A DNA stretch of 64,000 nucleotides, taken from positions 1-64,000 of the forward strand of contig CAWEYR010000029.1 in assembly GCA_963813345.1 (NCBI GenBank), in the 5' to 3' direction. Source of the stretch: CAWDDA01 sp963813345 (lineage in GTDB: Bacteria > Acidobacteriota > Blastocatellia > RBC074). Every line of letters begins with the position of its first letter. The first letter of the stretch is position 1. This document shows, in pieces, positions 39,909-50,345 of this stretch. The translations under genes were made by a program, and so were the position numbers. Under the pieces are notes generated by a model, which saw only the letters and a list, made by a program, of their open reading frames with translations, ran no database searches and had not been told where the DNA came from.

Positions 39909-40604
39909 ATGTCCGCGCCGATTCGCATAGTTCTCGTTCGACCACGCAACCCGAAGAATATCGGGGCTGCGGCGCGCGCAATGAAGAACTTCGGCTTCGC
40001 CGACCTTGTTGTAGTCTCTCCGCATCCGCCCGTGTGGGATGAAGCGCTCGTTTCGGCCGTGGGCGGAGAGGATGTGATTCGAAGTGCTCGCGTGGTCGAG
40101 ACAATGCTGGATGCGGTATCGGACTGTTCGCTGGTGATAGGAACTGCCGGAGGACGGCGTGTCGAGAGCATAAACCCGGCCGAAGCGCGCGAGGCGCTGC
40201 GCGGGTTTGAGAAGCAGAAGCGCGCGGCGTTGGTATTCGGTTCTGAGAAGACGGGATTGACGAATGCCGAGATGAGTCTATGTCACGAGATTCTGACTAT
40301 ACCTGCGAGCGACGAATGTCCTTCATTGAATCTCGCGCAGGCTGTAGCAATCTGTTGTTATGAGCTGGGTCGCGTTGACATGGCTGGAACGCACGAACGG
40401 ATGTCGGATGATGCGACAGTTGGTCAGATCGAACTGCTGCTTGGCAAGTCGATTGACCTTTTGAAACTGGCAGGATTCTTTGACAACGGAAACGAGCGAG
40501 GGTTGACTGACGAGTTTCGGCGTTCGCTCTTGCGCATTCGCCCTTCGGCCCGCGAGGTCACGGTGTGGCTTGGTGCGATCAATCAGGTGATCATGGAAGC
40601 TTAG
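39909..40604 (+). CDS. trmJ: tRNA/rRNA 2'-O-methyltransferase, TrmJ-like (SpoU family)
   Basis: 231 residues, intact; AAGGAAAGAG precedes ATG 39909. The three SpoU/TrmH motifs are present: NPKNIGAAARAMKNFGF (motif 1), LVFGSEKTGLTNAEMSLC (motif 2) and CPSLNLAQAVAICCYE (motif 3), which form the trefoil knot and SAM site. TrmJ-type enzymes methylate the ribose at position 32 of tRNA; the C-terminal extension (SIDLLKLAGFF...RIRPSAREVTVWLGAINQVI) is also TrmJ-like. It is divergent from the thioredoxin-TonB fusion gene. Identity as TrmJ rather than another TrmH relative is likely but not proven. Confidence 0.8.
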   Translation: MSAPIRIVLVRPRNPKNIGAAARAMKNFGFADLVVVSPHPPVWDEALVSAVGGEDVIRSARVVETMLDAVSDCSLVIGTAGGRRVESINPAEAREALRGFEKQKRAALVFGSEKTGLTNAEMSLCHEILTIPASDECPSLNLAQAVAICCYELGRVDMAGTHERMSDDATVGQIELLLGKSIDLLKLAGFFDNGNERGLTDEFRRSLLRIRPSAREVTVWLGAINQVIMEA

Positions 40605-40620
40605 GAATGCAGGGAAGGAA

Positions 40621-40651
40621 GATTCCGCCTGAAGGCGGTACAACGTACTCG
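40621..40651. repeat. Single family B repeat (B2)
   Basis: GATTCCGCCTGAAGGCGGTA followed by CAACGTACTC: one half of the B pair, containing the CCGCC-TGAA-GGCGG hairpin. It lies 16 bases after the trmJ stop and ends at the GGAGGAGG ribosome-binding site of the next gene. Confidence 0.8.
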
Positions 40652-40663
40652 GAGGAGGTGTGA

Positions 40664-41714
40664 GTGAAAGTGATTCCGTTGCGCTCGATGGAGGAATTCG
40701 AGCGCTCTGTCAATTTTGCTGAGGAAGTATATCGCGACAACCCGTATTGGGTTCCGACCGATCCCGAGCATCTCGTTCACCTTTTGGCAGGCAACACTGA
40801 GGCTGGTCCTCATTGGAACGTACAGCCATTCTGGATCGAGGACAGTGGCAGGATTCTGGCAACAGTGACGGCCGTCATAGATGCCACGTACAACTGCCCG
40901 CTGGAACGAGCGCACCGGACATTTGATCTTCTTCGAAGCGCTGCCGGACTGTGGTCCGGCCGTCCGATATGCTTCTGCTGGAGGCATGCGCGTGGCTGCG
41001 TGTGCAAGGGTGCGACAAGGCACGCGCGTCGATGCTTCTCGGATGGCAAATCCCATGGACTATTGATGCTTATACAAACGTTCCAACCGTCTTTCACACC
41101 TATAATCCGCCTTACTACCACGGCTACGCCAAGAGCGCGGGCTTCTATACGGAAAAGGGGATGGTGCAGTATCAGGTAACATTCACTCAGGAGCTTGCCG
41201 ATCGATACCGGCAGATGGTAGCGAACGTAACTCAGTCAGGCGTTATTCTCAGGAACTGGGATCTCGATAAGCTTGACTCTGAGACCGAGCTGTTTACTGA
41301 GATGTGGAATGAGACTTTCTGGCACCACTGGGGAGCCGGAACGATACCTAAAGCAGCAGATGCAGGGGCTTACCCTGGGACTCAGGGATTTCCTGGTTCC
41401 CGATTTTCTTATCTTTGCTGAAGTGGAAGGGCATCCGGCGGGGGTCGTTTACGCGGTGCCGGATCTCAATCAGGACGCGAACAGCATTGATCACGGTTGT
41501 CTTTTGATCATCGGCGTCAGAGAAGAGTTTCGCGGTCGTGGAATCAACCTTGGGATGGCAGCCAAAGAGTTACCTTGCAATGATCGAACGAGGCTATCGA
41601 ATGGCGAGTTATACGGTCGTGCTTGATGACAACTGGCCATCTCGACGCACTGCAGAAAAGCTGGGCTGCCGCGTAACCCGGAACTTTAACGTCTACGCAA
41701 AGGAACTGATTTAA
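40664..41714 (+). CDS. GNAT-like acyltransferase (frameshifted)
   Basis: GTG start at 40664 after a GGAGGAGG site. The N-terminus reads MKVIPLRSMEEFERSVNFAEEVYRDNPYWVPTDPEHL, typical of GNAT-like proteins that begin with a short helix and a YxDNPxWVP motif. Frame changes near 40930, 41350 and 41570 break the gene. Segments: GWQIPWTIDAYTNVPTVFHTYNPPYYHGYAKSAGFYTEKGM, then FLVPDFLIFAEVEGHPAGVVYAVPDLNQ, VREEFRGRGINLGMA (the acyl-CoA binding RGxG loop), then YRMASYTVVLDDNWPSRRTAEKLGCRV ending KELI and TAA 41712-41714. About 345 residues. Presumed function is acetyl transfer from acetyl-CoA to an amine; substrate unknown. The stop touches repeat B3. Confidence 0.65.
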
Positions 41715-41800
41715 GGTACGTTGTACCGCCTTCAGGCGGAATCTTCAGACGTTAGAATGTAACCCCATGAAGATTCCGCCTAAAGGCGGTACAACGTACC
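41715..41800. repeat. Inverted pair of family B repeats (B3)
   Basis: GGTACGTTGTACCGCCTTCA at 41715 and its complement ending at 41800 flank a short centre (AGACGTTAGAATGTAACCCCATG). It begins at the base after one stop codon and ends at the base before another (minus-strand TAA 41801-41803), so it exactly fills the gap between two convergent genes. Confidence 0.9.
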
Positions 41801-42125
41801 TTACTTCTTTATGACGATTCGATCGGGATCGACCGATACCGTCTTGATGACTCCTCGCTTAGCCGCTGCCGATGGAAGGTGAAGAATGAGCTCATTGCCT
41901 TCAAGCTCCCACTTTCCCTCGGCCTCGGTCAGTGCGTCCGTCGCGGCAATCGCAGCCTTCGATCAAAGTGCCATCCGGATTGAGCGTCAGCAGTTCCCGG
42001 TTGCGGCCGGGCGGAACCTGTCCGCCGGGCTTGACCGGTCGAAAGACCTTGCCCTCTCCGGTCTCTTCTTCGGTAGCGCGATACCACGTACCAGGCAAGG
42101 CTTTCCTGAGATCCTTCTGCGACAT
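41801..42125 (-). CDS. Small hypothetical protein, downstream of the M43 protease (one frameshift)
   Basis: ATG 42125 lies two bases after the protease stop (TGATCATG). MSQKDLRKALPGTWYRATEEETGEGKVFRPVKPGG, then RNRELLTLNPDGTLIEG. After a frame change near 41920 the last part reads WELEGNELILHLPSAAAKRGVIKTVSVDPDRIVIKK. The alternation of short strands suggests a lipocalin-like beta barrel (a GTW motif near the N-terminus and LTLNPDGT and WELEGNEL strands), as in small domains found in many predicted secreted proteins, but no signal peptide is present. About 108 residues. Function unknown; probably co-expressed with the protease. Confidence 0.5.
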
Positions 42126-42127
42126 GA

Positions 42128-43082
42128 TCAGAAACCTGGTCTTTCGGTCTCTAACGCGGCCCTCATCCGCTCGGCCTGTTGGGCAGTGAACATGAACATC
42201 GCTTCGTCGTAGACGTAGTCCATATAGTTCATGAACATATCACCGTTGGGACCATTGTTGCATGAGATCTGGGGAACGTCGGAGTGCCGTCGTTCGGACC
42301 GATAGCATTCGGTGTATCATCAACAAAGTCGGTTCCACTGCAATCTTCAGCGTCTCCCCAAATGTGGCGGAGGTTGAGCCAGTGTCCGATCTCATGTGTG
42401 GCAGTGCGGCCCAGACCGAAGGGCGGCTTTGCGGTGCCGACGTTGCCGAACGCAGTATTCAGTATGACGACCCCGTCCGTTTCAGGAGGGCCTCCCGGGA
42501 ACTGGGCGTACCCCAGCAAGCCCTGGCCGAGAGTGCAGACCCACATATTGAGGTACTCACTCGATGGCCAGGCATCGTGGCCACCCGCTTCGGTGAACTT
42601 TACCGAGTCATTGCTGCCAAATGACGTGCGGGTCGTTTTGGTACGAGTGATGCCGTTTGTCGGCGCGCCGTCGGGGTCCTTTGTTGCCAGGACGAATTCT
42701 ATTTTAGAGTCGGCAACAAGTCCTTTGAACACGTCAGGAACCTTGGATTTATCGGGATTTTTGGCGCGAAAGTCGCGATTCAATATCTTGATCTGGCTTT
42801 TGATTTGAGCCACAGAGATATTCTCGGCGGGCGTGTTATAAATGACGTGCACGACTACGGGGATACACGTCGGAGTGACTACGGCCTCTCTGCAATTCCG
42901 GGCGTCCGCATTCGGCGCATCGTCGATCGTTCGAGGCTTGCCTGCCGCGAGCGGAAGTTCGGGTCTTGCTCCAGGAGTCGAAAGTGAGCTTGCATCGCGC
43001 CGCACTGACGGCGGGTAGGAATTGGTGGTTTCGGTTTAGCGGATTTGCGCGGTTTGCTGCTCTTTCTTTTCTTTGCTGGCAT
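42128..43082 (-). CDS. M43-family zinc metalloprotease (pappalysin-like, frameshifted)
   Basis: ATG 43082 (AAAGGA upstream) opens a basic N-terminus (MPAKKRKSSKPRKSAKPKP), then RRQCGAMQAHFRLLEQDPNFRSRQASLE, the usual propeptide of M43 proteins. After a frame change near 42930 comes CIPVVVHVIYNTPAENISVAQIKSQIKILNRDFR and the zinc motif HEIGHWLNLRHIWGD (HExxHxxxxxH). A second frame change near 42230 leads to NYMDYVYDEAMFMFTAQQAERMRAALETERPGF, containing the Met-turn (NYMDY) and the stop TGA 42128-42130. The family is secreted and cleaves peptides or proteins. No signal peptide is obvious, so export may be unusual. Confidence 0.85.
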
Positions 43083-43250
43083 CGCTGTCAATCCTTTCGC
43101 CTGAGGGGATATCAAGAGACAGGGGTTCCAGTTTGAACCCCGCTTGCATTGGCTGGGCGGACATTACAGAATAACGCGCGAATCATCAAGTCCGTAATTT
43201 CAGTCTGTTGTCCAGTCTCGGTTCAGGCGCGTTCCCCGTTTTTTGCGCCA

Positions 43251-46200
43251 ATGGAAGAACAAGCATTCTCGCATTATCGCGTTCTAAAGAAGCTCGGTGA
43301 AGGAGGCATGGGTGCTGTCTATCTCGCCGAGGACACACTGCTTCAGCGAAAGGTCGCGATAAAATTCCCAACGGCCCCGGGCCAGGATCAGGGTCACTCA
43401 CTCTTTCTGCGCGAAGCGCGGCTGGCGTCCGCGCTCAGCCATCCACACATTGCGACCATCTTTGATTTTGGCGAGACCGAAGATCACAGGCCATTTCTGG
43501 TCATGGAGTTCGTCGAGGGTGAGAATCTTCACGATCTCCTGCGCGCCGGGCCGATGTCAGTTGATCAGGCTCTTCTCATCGTCATCGATGTCGCCGAGGC
43601 ACTCGAAGAGGCGCACCGTATCGGTATTGTTCATCGCGACATCAAGCCGTCAAACATCGTGATTGGCGACCGGTCGACTCTTAAGGTTCTCGATTTCGGG
43701 CTCGCCAAGTACACACACGACGCGGCACGACAACAGACTGACCGTCCCGTGACCGACGATTTTACGGCGACAAGTCCGGGAATAACTCGCGGAACTCCGC
43801 TCTATATGTCACCTGAGCAGATCAGGGGAGAAGAGATCGATGGGCGGAGTGATCTCTTCGCTCTCGGTGTAGTTCTCTATGAAATGCTCACCGGTGTAGC
43901 GCCATTCGCGGGTAGTGGCGCCTTTGATATTTTTGGCAAGGTACTCCACGTCGATCCGCCGCGACCGCAAAGCGTCAATGCGCGTATCCCGACAAATGTC
44001 GAAGCAATCATTCTCAAAGCGCTCGAAAAGGATCGCTCGAAGCGGTATCAGTCAGCGCGCGAAATGCTCGCTGAATTGAGGGCAACGCAGGACAACCTCA
44101 TTTCGCAGACACGTCCTCTTGCGACATCGGGCAGCACGTCAGGCTACACATCGGGCAGCGCGCAAGGCAGCACGCCAGGCACGCCAGAGTTGCCGAGCGG
44201 GTACGAAACCACGCTTTCCCCAAGCGTCAGCTCGGCATCGGCAAGAATAACGACCGCGTGGAGATCTAATCCGAGGATGCGTCTGATCGCGGTGGGAGGC
44301 GCCGTTGCAGTCGTTGTGATTGCAGCTATCGTGACGTGGTTTGCGATGGGAGGATCAGGCGGCGGCGGCGCAGCGCGATCGCCTGAGGCGCAGCATTTTT
44401 TCGAGCAGGGAGTGTTTGCGCTGCGAGATGGTGCATATCTCAAGGCGAGGAACGTTCTCGAGCGCGCAGTCAAGATCGATAGCAGCTGGGCGTTGGCACA
44501 CGCGCGACTGGCAGAAGCCTGGACGGAGCTTGACAACTTCGATGCGGCAAGCCGCGAGATCACTGCTGCGCATTCGCGTGCGGCAAATGACAAGGCTATA
44601 GGAGAGCTCGATCATCTTTACCTGCAGGCGATCACTCAGACGGTTGATGGCAATCACGCGGAGGCTCTCAAAGCCTATGATCAGATCGCGTCGCGCGCGC
44701 CAGGCGAAGCTCATGTCCATTTTGATCTTGGTCGCGCGCTCGAACGAAACCGGCAGGTAAAGGAAGCGATAGAACAGCATCTCAAGGCCATCGGAATCAA
44801 TGCAGGTTTTGCGGCATCGCATCTTCGTCTGGGAATGCTCTACGGCAGGAGCGGAGACCTGACGCGTTCTGAAGAACACTTTCGGACTGCGGAGGGCATA
44901 TATGAGACGTCGATGAACGGTGAAGGCAAGACCGAAGTGATCTTTCAGCGAGGGCTTGCCTTTCTAAACGCGAACCGGTTCGCGCCTGCGCGCGAGCAGT
45001 TTCAACTGGCTCTCGATCGATCACAGGGAGCCGTGCCAAATATCTACCAGGCGATCAGAGCACGGCTTCAGCTGAGCAGTGTCGCTGGTTCTGAGAATGA
45101 TCTCGTGACGGCCGAGCGCTATGCGAACGAAGCATTCTCGACTGCGCAGAGCGAAGGAATCGAGTATCTGACGATGCGAAGCCGCATCAGTCTTGGCGAT
45201 GTCTACTTCAGGCAGAACAAGCTGGCTGAGGCAATCAGATACACGGAGGAGGGCCGGAAGCTGGCAGAGCGATACCGCATGCCCCGTCATCAGATGCTTG
45301 CTGCGATGAATCTTGGAAGCATGCGGATTCACCAGAATCTCAACGACGAAGGGCTCGCGCTTGTCCGGCAGGCACACGATTACTTCAAAGGCCTTGGCTT
45401 CAAGGCGCAAACCGGCACAGCCGAACTTCTGATAGCACGAGCGACGAGAAACAAGGGCGACTATGCTTCAGCGCTCGAGATGTTCAAGGCATTGGACGCG
45501 AAGGACGAGATCGCGAACTTCAAGGCTCGAGACCGAAGAATATCGCGAGGCGCTGACATCATTTGAGGAGAGCCTGAAGAAGCAATCAGGCTCAAGGTGA
45601 CCGTGAAGCCGAATTCTACAATCAGATCAACTATGCAATGGCGCTGACTTCGCTCGGATACCGGTCGCGAGCGGCGGAAGCGATCAGCCAAAGCAGCAAA
45701 GCTCGCGACGTTCGGATGATCTGAAGACCCAATCTCGTGCGCCGCCGAGACTGAACTCGCACTCGTGGAGCAGCGATTCCAGTATGCGCTGGACAAAGGC
45801 AAAGCAGAGCTTGAAAGGGCAGACAAGGAAGACTATCCGACCAGGTTCTGGGCGATGATCAATATCTGCCGGGCTGCGACCGGGCTTGGCCGGTCAAAGT
45901 GCCGAGAGGGAGCGGTGCCGGGAGGCAATAGCCCTCGCATCGAAAGTCAAGCAACCCGCGGCACATGGCTGTGGCGCGCCACGTTACGCGCACAGTCGCT
46001 CATCTCGAACCACGAACCGAAAGAAGCAGTTGATCTGGCACTTTCGTCGGCCAACGAGTTCACACGGCTCGGACTAAAGGAGTCGCGATGGAGAAGTCTT
46101 CAAACGTCAGCAGCAGCTCTTGAAGCGGCGGGCGAGCGGGAGAAGAGCAGGGAGTTTGCCCGCCAGGCCAGCGAGGCGCTGAATGAACTCAAGGAGAAAT

Positions 46201-46292
46201 GGTCCAGGGAAGATTTTGAGAGTTATCTTTCCCGGCCGGATGTAGCGTTGATTCGAAGACATCTCGCGACGCAACTCGCTCAATCGCAGTAA
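43251..46292 (+). CDS. Ser/Thr protein kinase with TPR sensor domain (frameshifted at the 3' end)
   Basis: Start at ATG 43251, chosen because the kinase fold begins at once (MEEQAFSHYRVLKKLGEGGMGAVY); the frame is open further up to 43149 without a clear ribosome-binding site. Hanks motifs: GEGGMG, K38 (VAIKF), HRDIKPSN, DFGLAKY, SPEQIRGE. This is an RD kinase and likely active. A Ser/Thr/Gly/Pro linker (about 300-335) precedes a membrane helix (AVGGAVAVVVIAAIVTWFAM) and a large TPR array. Frame changes near 45530, 45600, 45720, 45890 and 45935 interrupt the last third; the text continues QNKLAEAIRYTEEGRKLAERYR, SFEESLKKQS, EFYNQINYAMALTSLGYRSRA, ARQASEALNELKEKWSREDFESYLSRPDVALIRRHLA. This architecture is common in Acidobacteriota. 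Confidence 0.85.
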
Positions 46293-46314
46293 CTAATAAC
46301 TAAAGGAGATTCAC

Positions 46315-46860
46315 ATGACACGACTGGTTCTCAGGCCCCACCTGATCGTTTTCGCGCTGATTGTAACAGGTCTTGTAGCCCTCACCGTGATGCCATTCAA
46401 GGTCTCGGTGCTCGGGCATCAAAACGAAAGGAAAGTTACGGGCAGTGGAGTTGATTCCATGCTCCTGGAGTACGACTTTGATATCAATCCGGCACCTGGA
46501 GTGTTCAGCCCGGTAGCGGGAAGCAACCTTGAACGCGCAGCGGCAACAAAGATCAAATCTATCCAGAGTCTTCGATGAAAAAGATAATACGAGTTTCACT
46601 GAGAATTGCCCGCGCCAAAGACTTGCACGCTCGTTATGGAAACGTCAGGACGCGAAATCAGAGTTTTTGACGATCCAGCAGGGAGTAACAATTGACGTCG
46701 ACAAGACGGCTTTCAAGCAGGGAAGAACCAAGAAGTGGCGCCTCTCGGGAAGAATCAAGCTGAGGAAGATCAGTATTCAAACGTCAGAGCTCAGGGGCCA
46801 GTGTTAGAGCGAAACTGCGCTGGCAACAAGTGCTCGGTTGAGGTGATCTACACATTCTGA
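46315..46860 (+). CDS. Hypothetical secreted protein (frameshifted)
   Basis: GGAGATTCAC precedes ATG 46315. The N-terminus is a signal peptide or anchor (LVLRPHLIVFALIVTGLVAL), then VSVLGHQNERKVTGSGVDSMLLEYDFDINPAPG. The frame breaks near 46570 and continues RVFDEKDNTSFTENCPRQ, QQGVTIDVDKTAF. After another break near 46700 it reads FQAGKNQEVAPLGKNQAEED and VRAQGPVLERNCAGNKCSVEV, ending IYTF with TGA 46858-46860. The two Cys near the C-terminus (NCAGNKC) may form a disulfide. No family recognised. The break-point interpretation is mine and rests on continuity of plausible protein text. It lies between the kinase and the deacetylase. Confidence 0.45.
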
Positions 46861-46912
46861 AGGCTATCGTTAAAGCGAATTCAGTTCGAGCTGTCTGCAG
46901 AGGTCATAGTGA

Positions 46913-47837
46913 ATGATCAGAAGAGAATTTATCAAGAGCGCGGCACTCGCGAGTGCGGGGCATGGCAGTATTTGGTCAAAGTCCGTCGGGGCCGCAAGTG
47001 GCAGTCACGATCGATGATTTCAACCTTTTTGGCGAATCGGAAGCGTGGCGACAAAGCGCAATCGCGCGCTACTCGAAACGCTTCGACGTCATTCAAACAT
47101 AAAAGCTGCGATCTTTGTCGCCTGTGGCAATGTCGACAGCACGCTTGGCAGGAAACTGGTCGGCGAGTGGAGCGATGCCGGGCACATGATCGGCAATCAC
47201 ACCTATTCGCATCGCAGATACGCAAGCAGTAATTTCGAAGAGTATGCAAAGGATGTTCTTCGCTGTGACGCGTTGTTGAAGGACTACAGCCAATTTCGAA
47301 AGTATTTTCGGTTTCCGACGCTGAATGAGGGCGACACGGCCGAAAACCGTGACCTTATGAGAGCGCTTCCTCAAGCAGCATGGCTACCGTATGGGCTACG
47401 TCACAATCGACAACTCAGACTGGTATATCGATACCAGGTTGCGCGAACGAATCAAGACGTCTCCCGGCTCTGACACGCTCGTTTATCGAAACTATTATCT
47501 GGATCATATCTGGGATCGGACCACTTACTACGACAAGCTCGCGCACGACGTTCTTCGCAGACAGGTGCGGCATACGCTTCTGATTCACCACAATCTACTC
47601 AATGCGATGTACTTGAGTGATCTCCTTGATCTATATGAGAAGCGCGGCTGGAAGCTGATCGACGCTGAAGTTGCTTTCGCTGACCCGGTCTTTCAGGAAT
47701 TGCCCAAAGTCGTCCCCGCTGGACAGAGCATCATCTGGGCGATTGCGAAAGAGAAGGGCATAATCCCCAAAGAGCTGCGGTATCCGGCCGAAGATGGGGC
47801 CTACATCAAGGCAGAGATGGAAAGACTGAAACTCTGA
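46913..47837 (+). CDS. TAT-exported polysaccharide deacetylase (NodB domain, frameshifted)
   Basis: AGAGG near 46900 precedes ATG 46913, which opens MIRREFIKSAALASAG (twin-arginine signal). After a frame change near 46965 the deacetylase begins: SGPQVAVTIDDFNLFGESEAWRQ, containing the catalytic-base and metal Asp pair TIDD. A further change near 47050 continues LLETLRRHSNIKAAIFVACGN and the metal motif GHMIGNHTYSH (HxxxxH). Another near 47390 leads to GYRMGYVTIDNSDWYIDTRLRERIK and ends VAKEKGIIPKELRYPAEDGAYIKAEMERLKL-like text (47391-47837). About 305 residues. The family removes N-acetyl or O-acetyl groups from cell-wall or capsular polysaccharides. A DinB gene follows after 8 bases. Confidence 0.75.
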
Positions 47838-47845
47838 GACGCGAG

Positions 47846-48560
47846 ATGCCAGCGATGCAGGATTATGTGATCGAATTGAGAGAAGTCATAGCGCGTGCGA
47901 CGCCACAGCTCCTCGCGCTTGCGGACGAAGTGAATTCCGAGCCAGTCAATCCGGGCAAGTGGTCACGCCGCGAGATCATTGGACATCTGATAGACTCGGC
48001 AGCCAACAATCATCGGCGCTTTGTGCTTGGCCAGCTGGAGGACAATCTTGACTTTCCTGGTTACCAGCAGGAGAGGCTGGGTGAGAGTGCAGCGATATGC
48101 GGAAGCTCCGTGGGAGGAGTTGGTTGCGCTCTGGCAAAGCTACAATCTGCATCTTGCGCGAGTCATGGAGGCGTCAAGCGAAGAGTCGCGCGCGAAGGAG
48201 CACAGGATTCACAGTTTCAATGAGATCGCGTGGCAGAGCCTTGAGGAGGGAAAGCCGGCGACGCTCGACTATTTGATGCGCGATTATGTCGGGCATCTGA
48301 AGAGTCATCTCGTTCAGATCCTTGGAAAGATCGATTCGAAGATTCCGCCTGAAGGCGGTACAACGTACCTCAGACTACCATCCGACAGCGTAGCGGCCGC
48401 GGCGCACATCGGCTCCCGCTTCGATCACGCGGCTCTTTGGATTGAAGGTCACGATGGTCGGAGCGGAACCGGGTTCAAATGCAGGCCGCAGATCCACTTT
48501 GTGGCCGCGTTTCTTCAGCTCTTCAACCACTGCCGCGTCGATCCGGTTTTCGACGCGTAA
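47846..48560 (+). CDS. DinB-like (DUF664-type) protein, frameshifted, with a repeat-derived tail
   Basis: ATG 47846 or 47855. MQDYVIELREVIARATPQLLALADEV then SRREIIGHLIDSAANNHRRFVLGQ gives the four-helix DinB fold with its first His. After a frame change near 48085, EAPWEELVALWQSYNLHLARVMEAS and DYLMRDYVGHLKSHLVQILGKI supply the later helix and the His pair (metal site). The usual stop after QILGKI is absent: the frame runs through the B4 repeat (IPPEGGTTYL) and another 60 codons antisense to gamma-glutamyltransferase, to a stop at 48560. The tail looks artefactual, made by repeat insertion at the gene end. DinB-fold proteins include thiol transferases and metal-dependent enzymes. Role here unknown. 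Confidence 0.6.
48338..48370. repeat. Single family B repeat (B4)
   Basis: GAAGATTCCGCCTGAAGGCG then GTACAACGTACCT. One B half between the DinB gene and gamma-glutamyltransferase; it ends 4 bases before the latter's stop codon (minus strand). It is translated in the DinB frame. Confidence 0.8.
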
Positions 48561-50201
48561 CAATCCGGGTTGAAATCGATGATCATCGAACGAGCTGACA
48601 AAGTGCAGCGTCTCGAAGCGCGCGGCTTCGACGGCTTCCTGCGGAGTCATACCGAACTCAACAACGTTCAGCATCACCTGAATCAACGCCTGATCCTGAT
48701 TGTCTCCACCGGGCGTTGAGAGCGCGGCGAATGGCTCTCCATTCCGCAAAACGATTGTGGGACTCAGGGTGATTCGAGGGCGTTTGCCAGGTTTGAGCTC
48801 GTTTGGATGTCCGGGAACAAGCAGGAAGCTCTGCAATCGCGATGAGATCGGTATTCCGGTATCACCTGCGATAAACGAGGGAAGCCACGCTCCGCTCGGC
48901 GTTGCAGAGAAGACATTACCAGCAGCATCGATCACATTCACGCAAGTAGTATCGTTTGCGCGTTCATCTGCAGGGACGAGCGATTCGCCCGTTTTCGCCT
49001 CGCCGACCATGCGGCTCAATGCGCGCACATTGACAGGATCGCCGGGCCGCTGCTCGAGGCTCGCCTTCTGTGCATCGATCAGTTCGCGGCGCGCTCGGGC
49101 ATAGTCCTTTGACAGCAGCTCCGCTCCCGGCACTTTCACAAAGCGCGGGTCACCATAAAACCGGTCGCGATCGGCGAATGCCAGCTTGAGCCCCTCCGAC
49201 AAGATGTGAATATAGTCGGCAGAGTTGTGGCCGAGCTTCTTCATATCGTAAGTCTCAAACAGATTGAGGGCCTCGAGCATGACGGGGCCCTGACTCCAGA
49301 AACCTACCTTGTAAACATCGAGCCCGTGGTACGACGCCATCTGCGCAGGTTCGACTTCGGCGCGAAACGCAGCAAGATCAGCAGGCCGAAGCAGGCCACC
49401 TGCATCCTCGATTGCTTTGCAGTAACGTGCGCCCAGAGGACCACGGTAAAAGTAGTCGCGAACCGACTCGAGAGCGCCATGGCGTCCGCGCCTGGCATTT
49501 TTCTTCTCGACCGCGGCCAGCTCGCGGAGAGATCGCGCCAGGTCCTTTTGCACAAAGAGATCACCGACCTGCGGAACCTTTCCTTCAGGCAGAAATACGG
49601 CGCGCGCAGCAGGCCACTGTTCAAAGACGCGACGGGTGTTTTCTATATATCGGACTCGAAGCTCATCGATCGGAAACCCTTCAGCCAGCTCGATCGCAGG
49701 TTGGAGAACATCCGCTAGCCGCATTGTGCCGTAGCGATCGAGAGTCACGATCATCGCATCGAGTACTCCGGGAACCGTGGCTGCGAATGGACCCGTAGAA
49801 GGTATTCGCTTTTCAGCTTCAGTGGTTCCGCGGTTCTCGAAGAATTCTCGCGTAGCCAGCTTTGGCGCCTGGCCCTGGCCATTTACCACCTCGACCGGTT
49901 TTCCCGCGAGCTTGATCAGCACCGGCACTTCGCCGCCAAAGCCGAAGTGGGAAAACTCGATCACCGAGGCGGCAAGCACCGTTGCTACACCGGCGTCGAC
50001 CGCGTTTCCGCCACGATGGAGCATCCGCATTCCGGCCTCGACCGAAAGCGGGTGACCGCCGGCCACGACTGCGCGCCGACCGCGAATTGTCGGACGAAAC
50101 GTGTCAGGCCTTTGCGTCTGCTGCGAAGATTGCGCAATCGCGAGGACGAACGATGTAAGCATCAAGAAAAGCAGAAGCCGGGTTGAGATTCCTATGGTCA
50201 T
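48375..50201 (-). CDS. ggt: Gamma-glutamyltransferase
   Basis: 608 residues, intact. Start chosen at ATG 50201 because it opens a signal peptide (LLLFLMLTSFVLAIAQS); the frame is open upstream through a repeat, with no support. Text fits the N-terminal nucleophile hydrolase family: RRAVVAGGHPLSVEAGMRMLHRGGNAVDAGVA, ATVPGVLDAM. The predicted autoprocessing nucleophile is T418 in ANDTTCVNVIDAAGN (family DTTH-type; here C replaces H after the second Thr), and the gamma-glutamate binding and substrate loop is PTIVLRNGEPFAALSTPGGDNQ. It cleaves glutathione or other gamma-glutamyl peptides in the periplasm. The C-terminus ADVRRGRYAVGW is typical, and the stop TAG lies 4 bases from the B4 repeat. 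Confidence 0.85.
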   Translation of the reverse strand: MTIGISTRLLLFLMLTSFVLAIAQSSQQTQRPDTFRPTIRGRRAVVAGGHPLSVEAGMRMLHRGGNAVDAGVATVLAASVIEFSHFGFGGEVPVLIKLAGKPVEVVNGQGQAPKLATREFFENRGTTEAEKRIPSTGPFAATVPGVLDAMIVTLDRYGTMRLADVLQPAIELAEGFPIDELRVRYIENTRRVFEQWPAARAVFLPEGKVPQVGDLFVQKDLARSLRELAAVEKKNARRGRHGALESVRDYFYRGPLGARYCKAIEDAGGLLRPADLAAFRAEVEPAQMASYHGLDVYKVGFWSQGPVMLEALNLFETYDMKKLGHNSADYIHILSEGLKLAFADRDRFYGDPRFVKVPGAELLSKDYARARRELIDAQKASLEQRPGDPVNVRALSRMVGEAKTGESLVPADERANDTTCVNVIDAAGNVFSATPSGAWLPSFIAGDTGIPISSRLQSFLLVPGHPNELKPGKRPRITLSPTIVLRNGEPFAALSTPGGDNQDQALIQVMLNVVEFGMTPQEAVEAARFETLHFVSSFDDHRFQPGLLRVENRIDAAVVEELKKRGHKVDLRPAFEPGSAPTIVTFNPKSRVIEAGADVRRGRYAVGW

Positions 50202-50250
50202 AGGAAGATTCTTATCAAATCCGGAAGGCAAGGGGAAGTGAACAGGAGGC

Positions 50251-50345
50251 TCACGCGAAGTCGCGAAGACGCGAAAAAGAATAACAGCTGATTCAAGACA
50301 GAATTCTCTTTGGTTTTCTTCGCGTCTTCGCGAGCTTCGCGTGAG
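50251..50345. repeat. Palindromic repeat, family G
   Basis: Left arm TCACGCGAAGTCGCGAAGAC with GCGAAAAAGA (50251-50280) faces TTTTCTTCGCGTCTTCGCGA and GCTTCGCGTGAGA (50313-50345). Centre of 32 bases. It lies just upstream of gamma-glutamyltransferase (minus strand), in a 551-base gap. Confidence 0.85.
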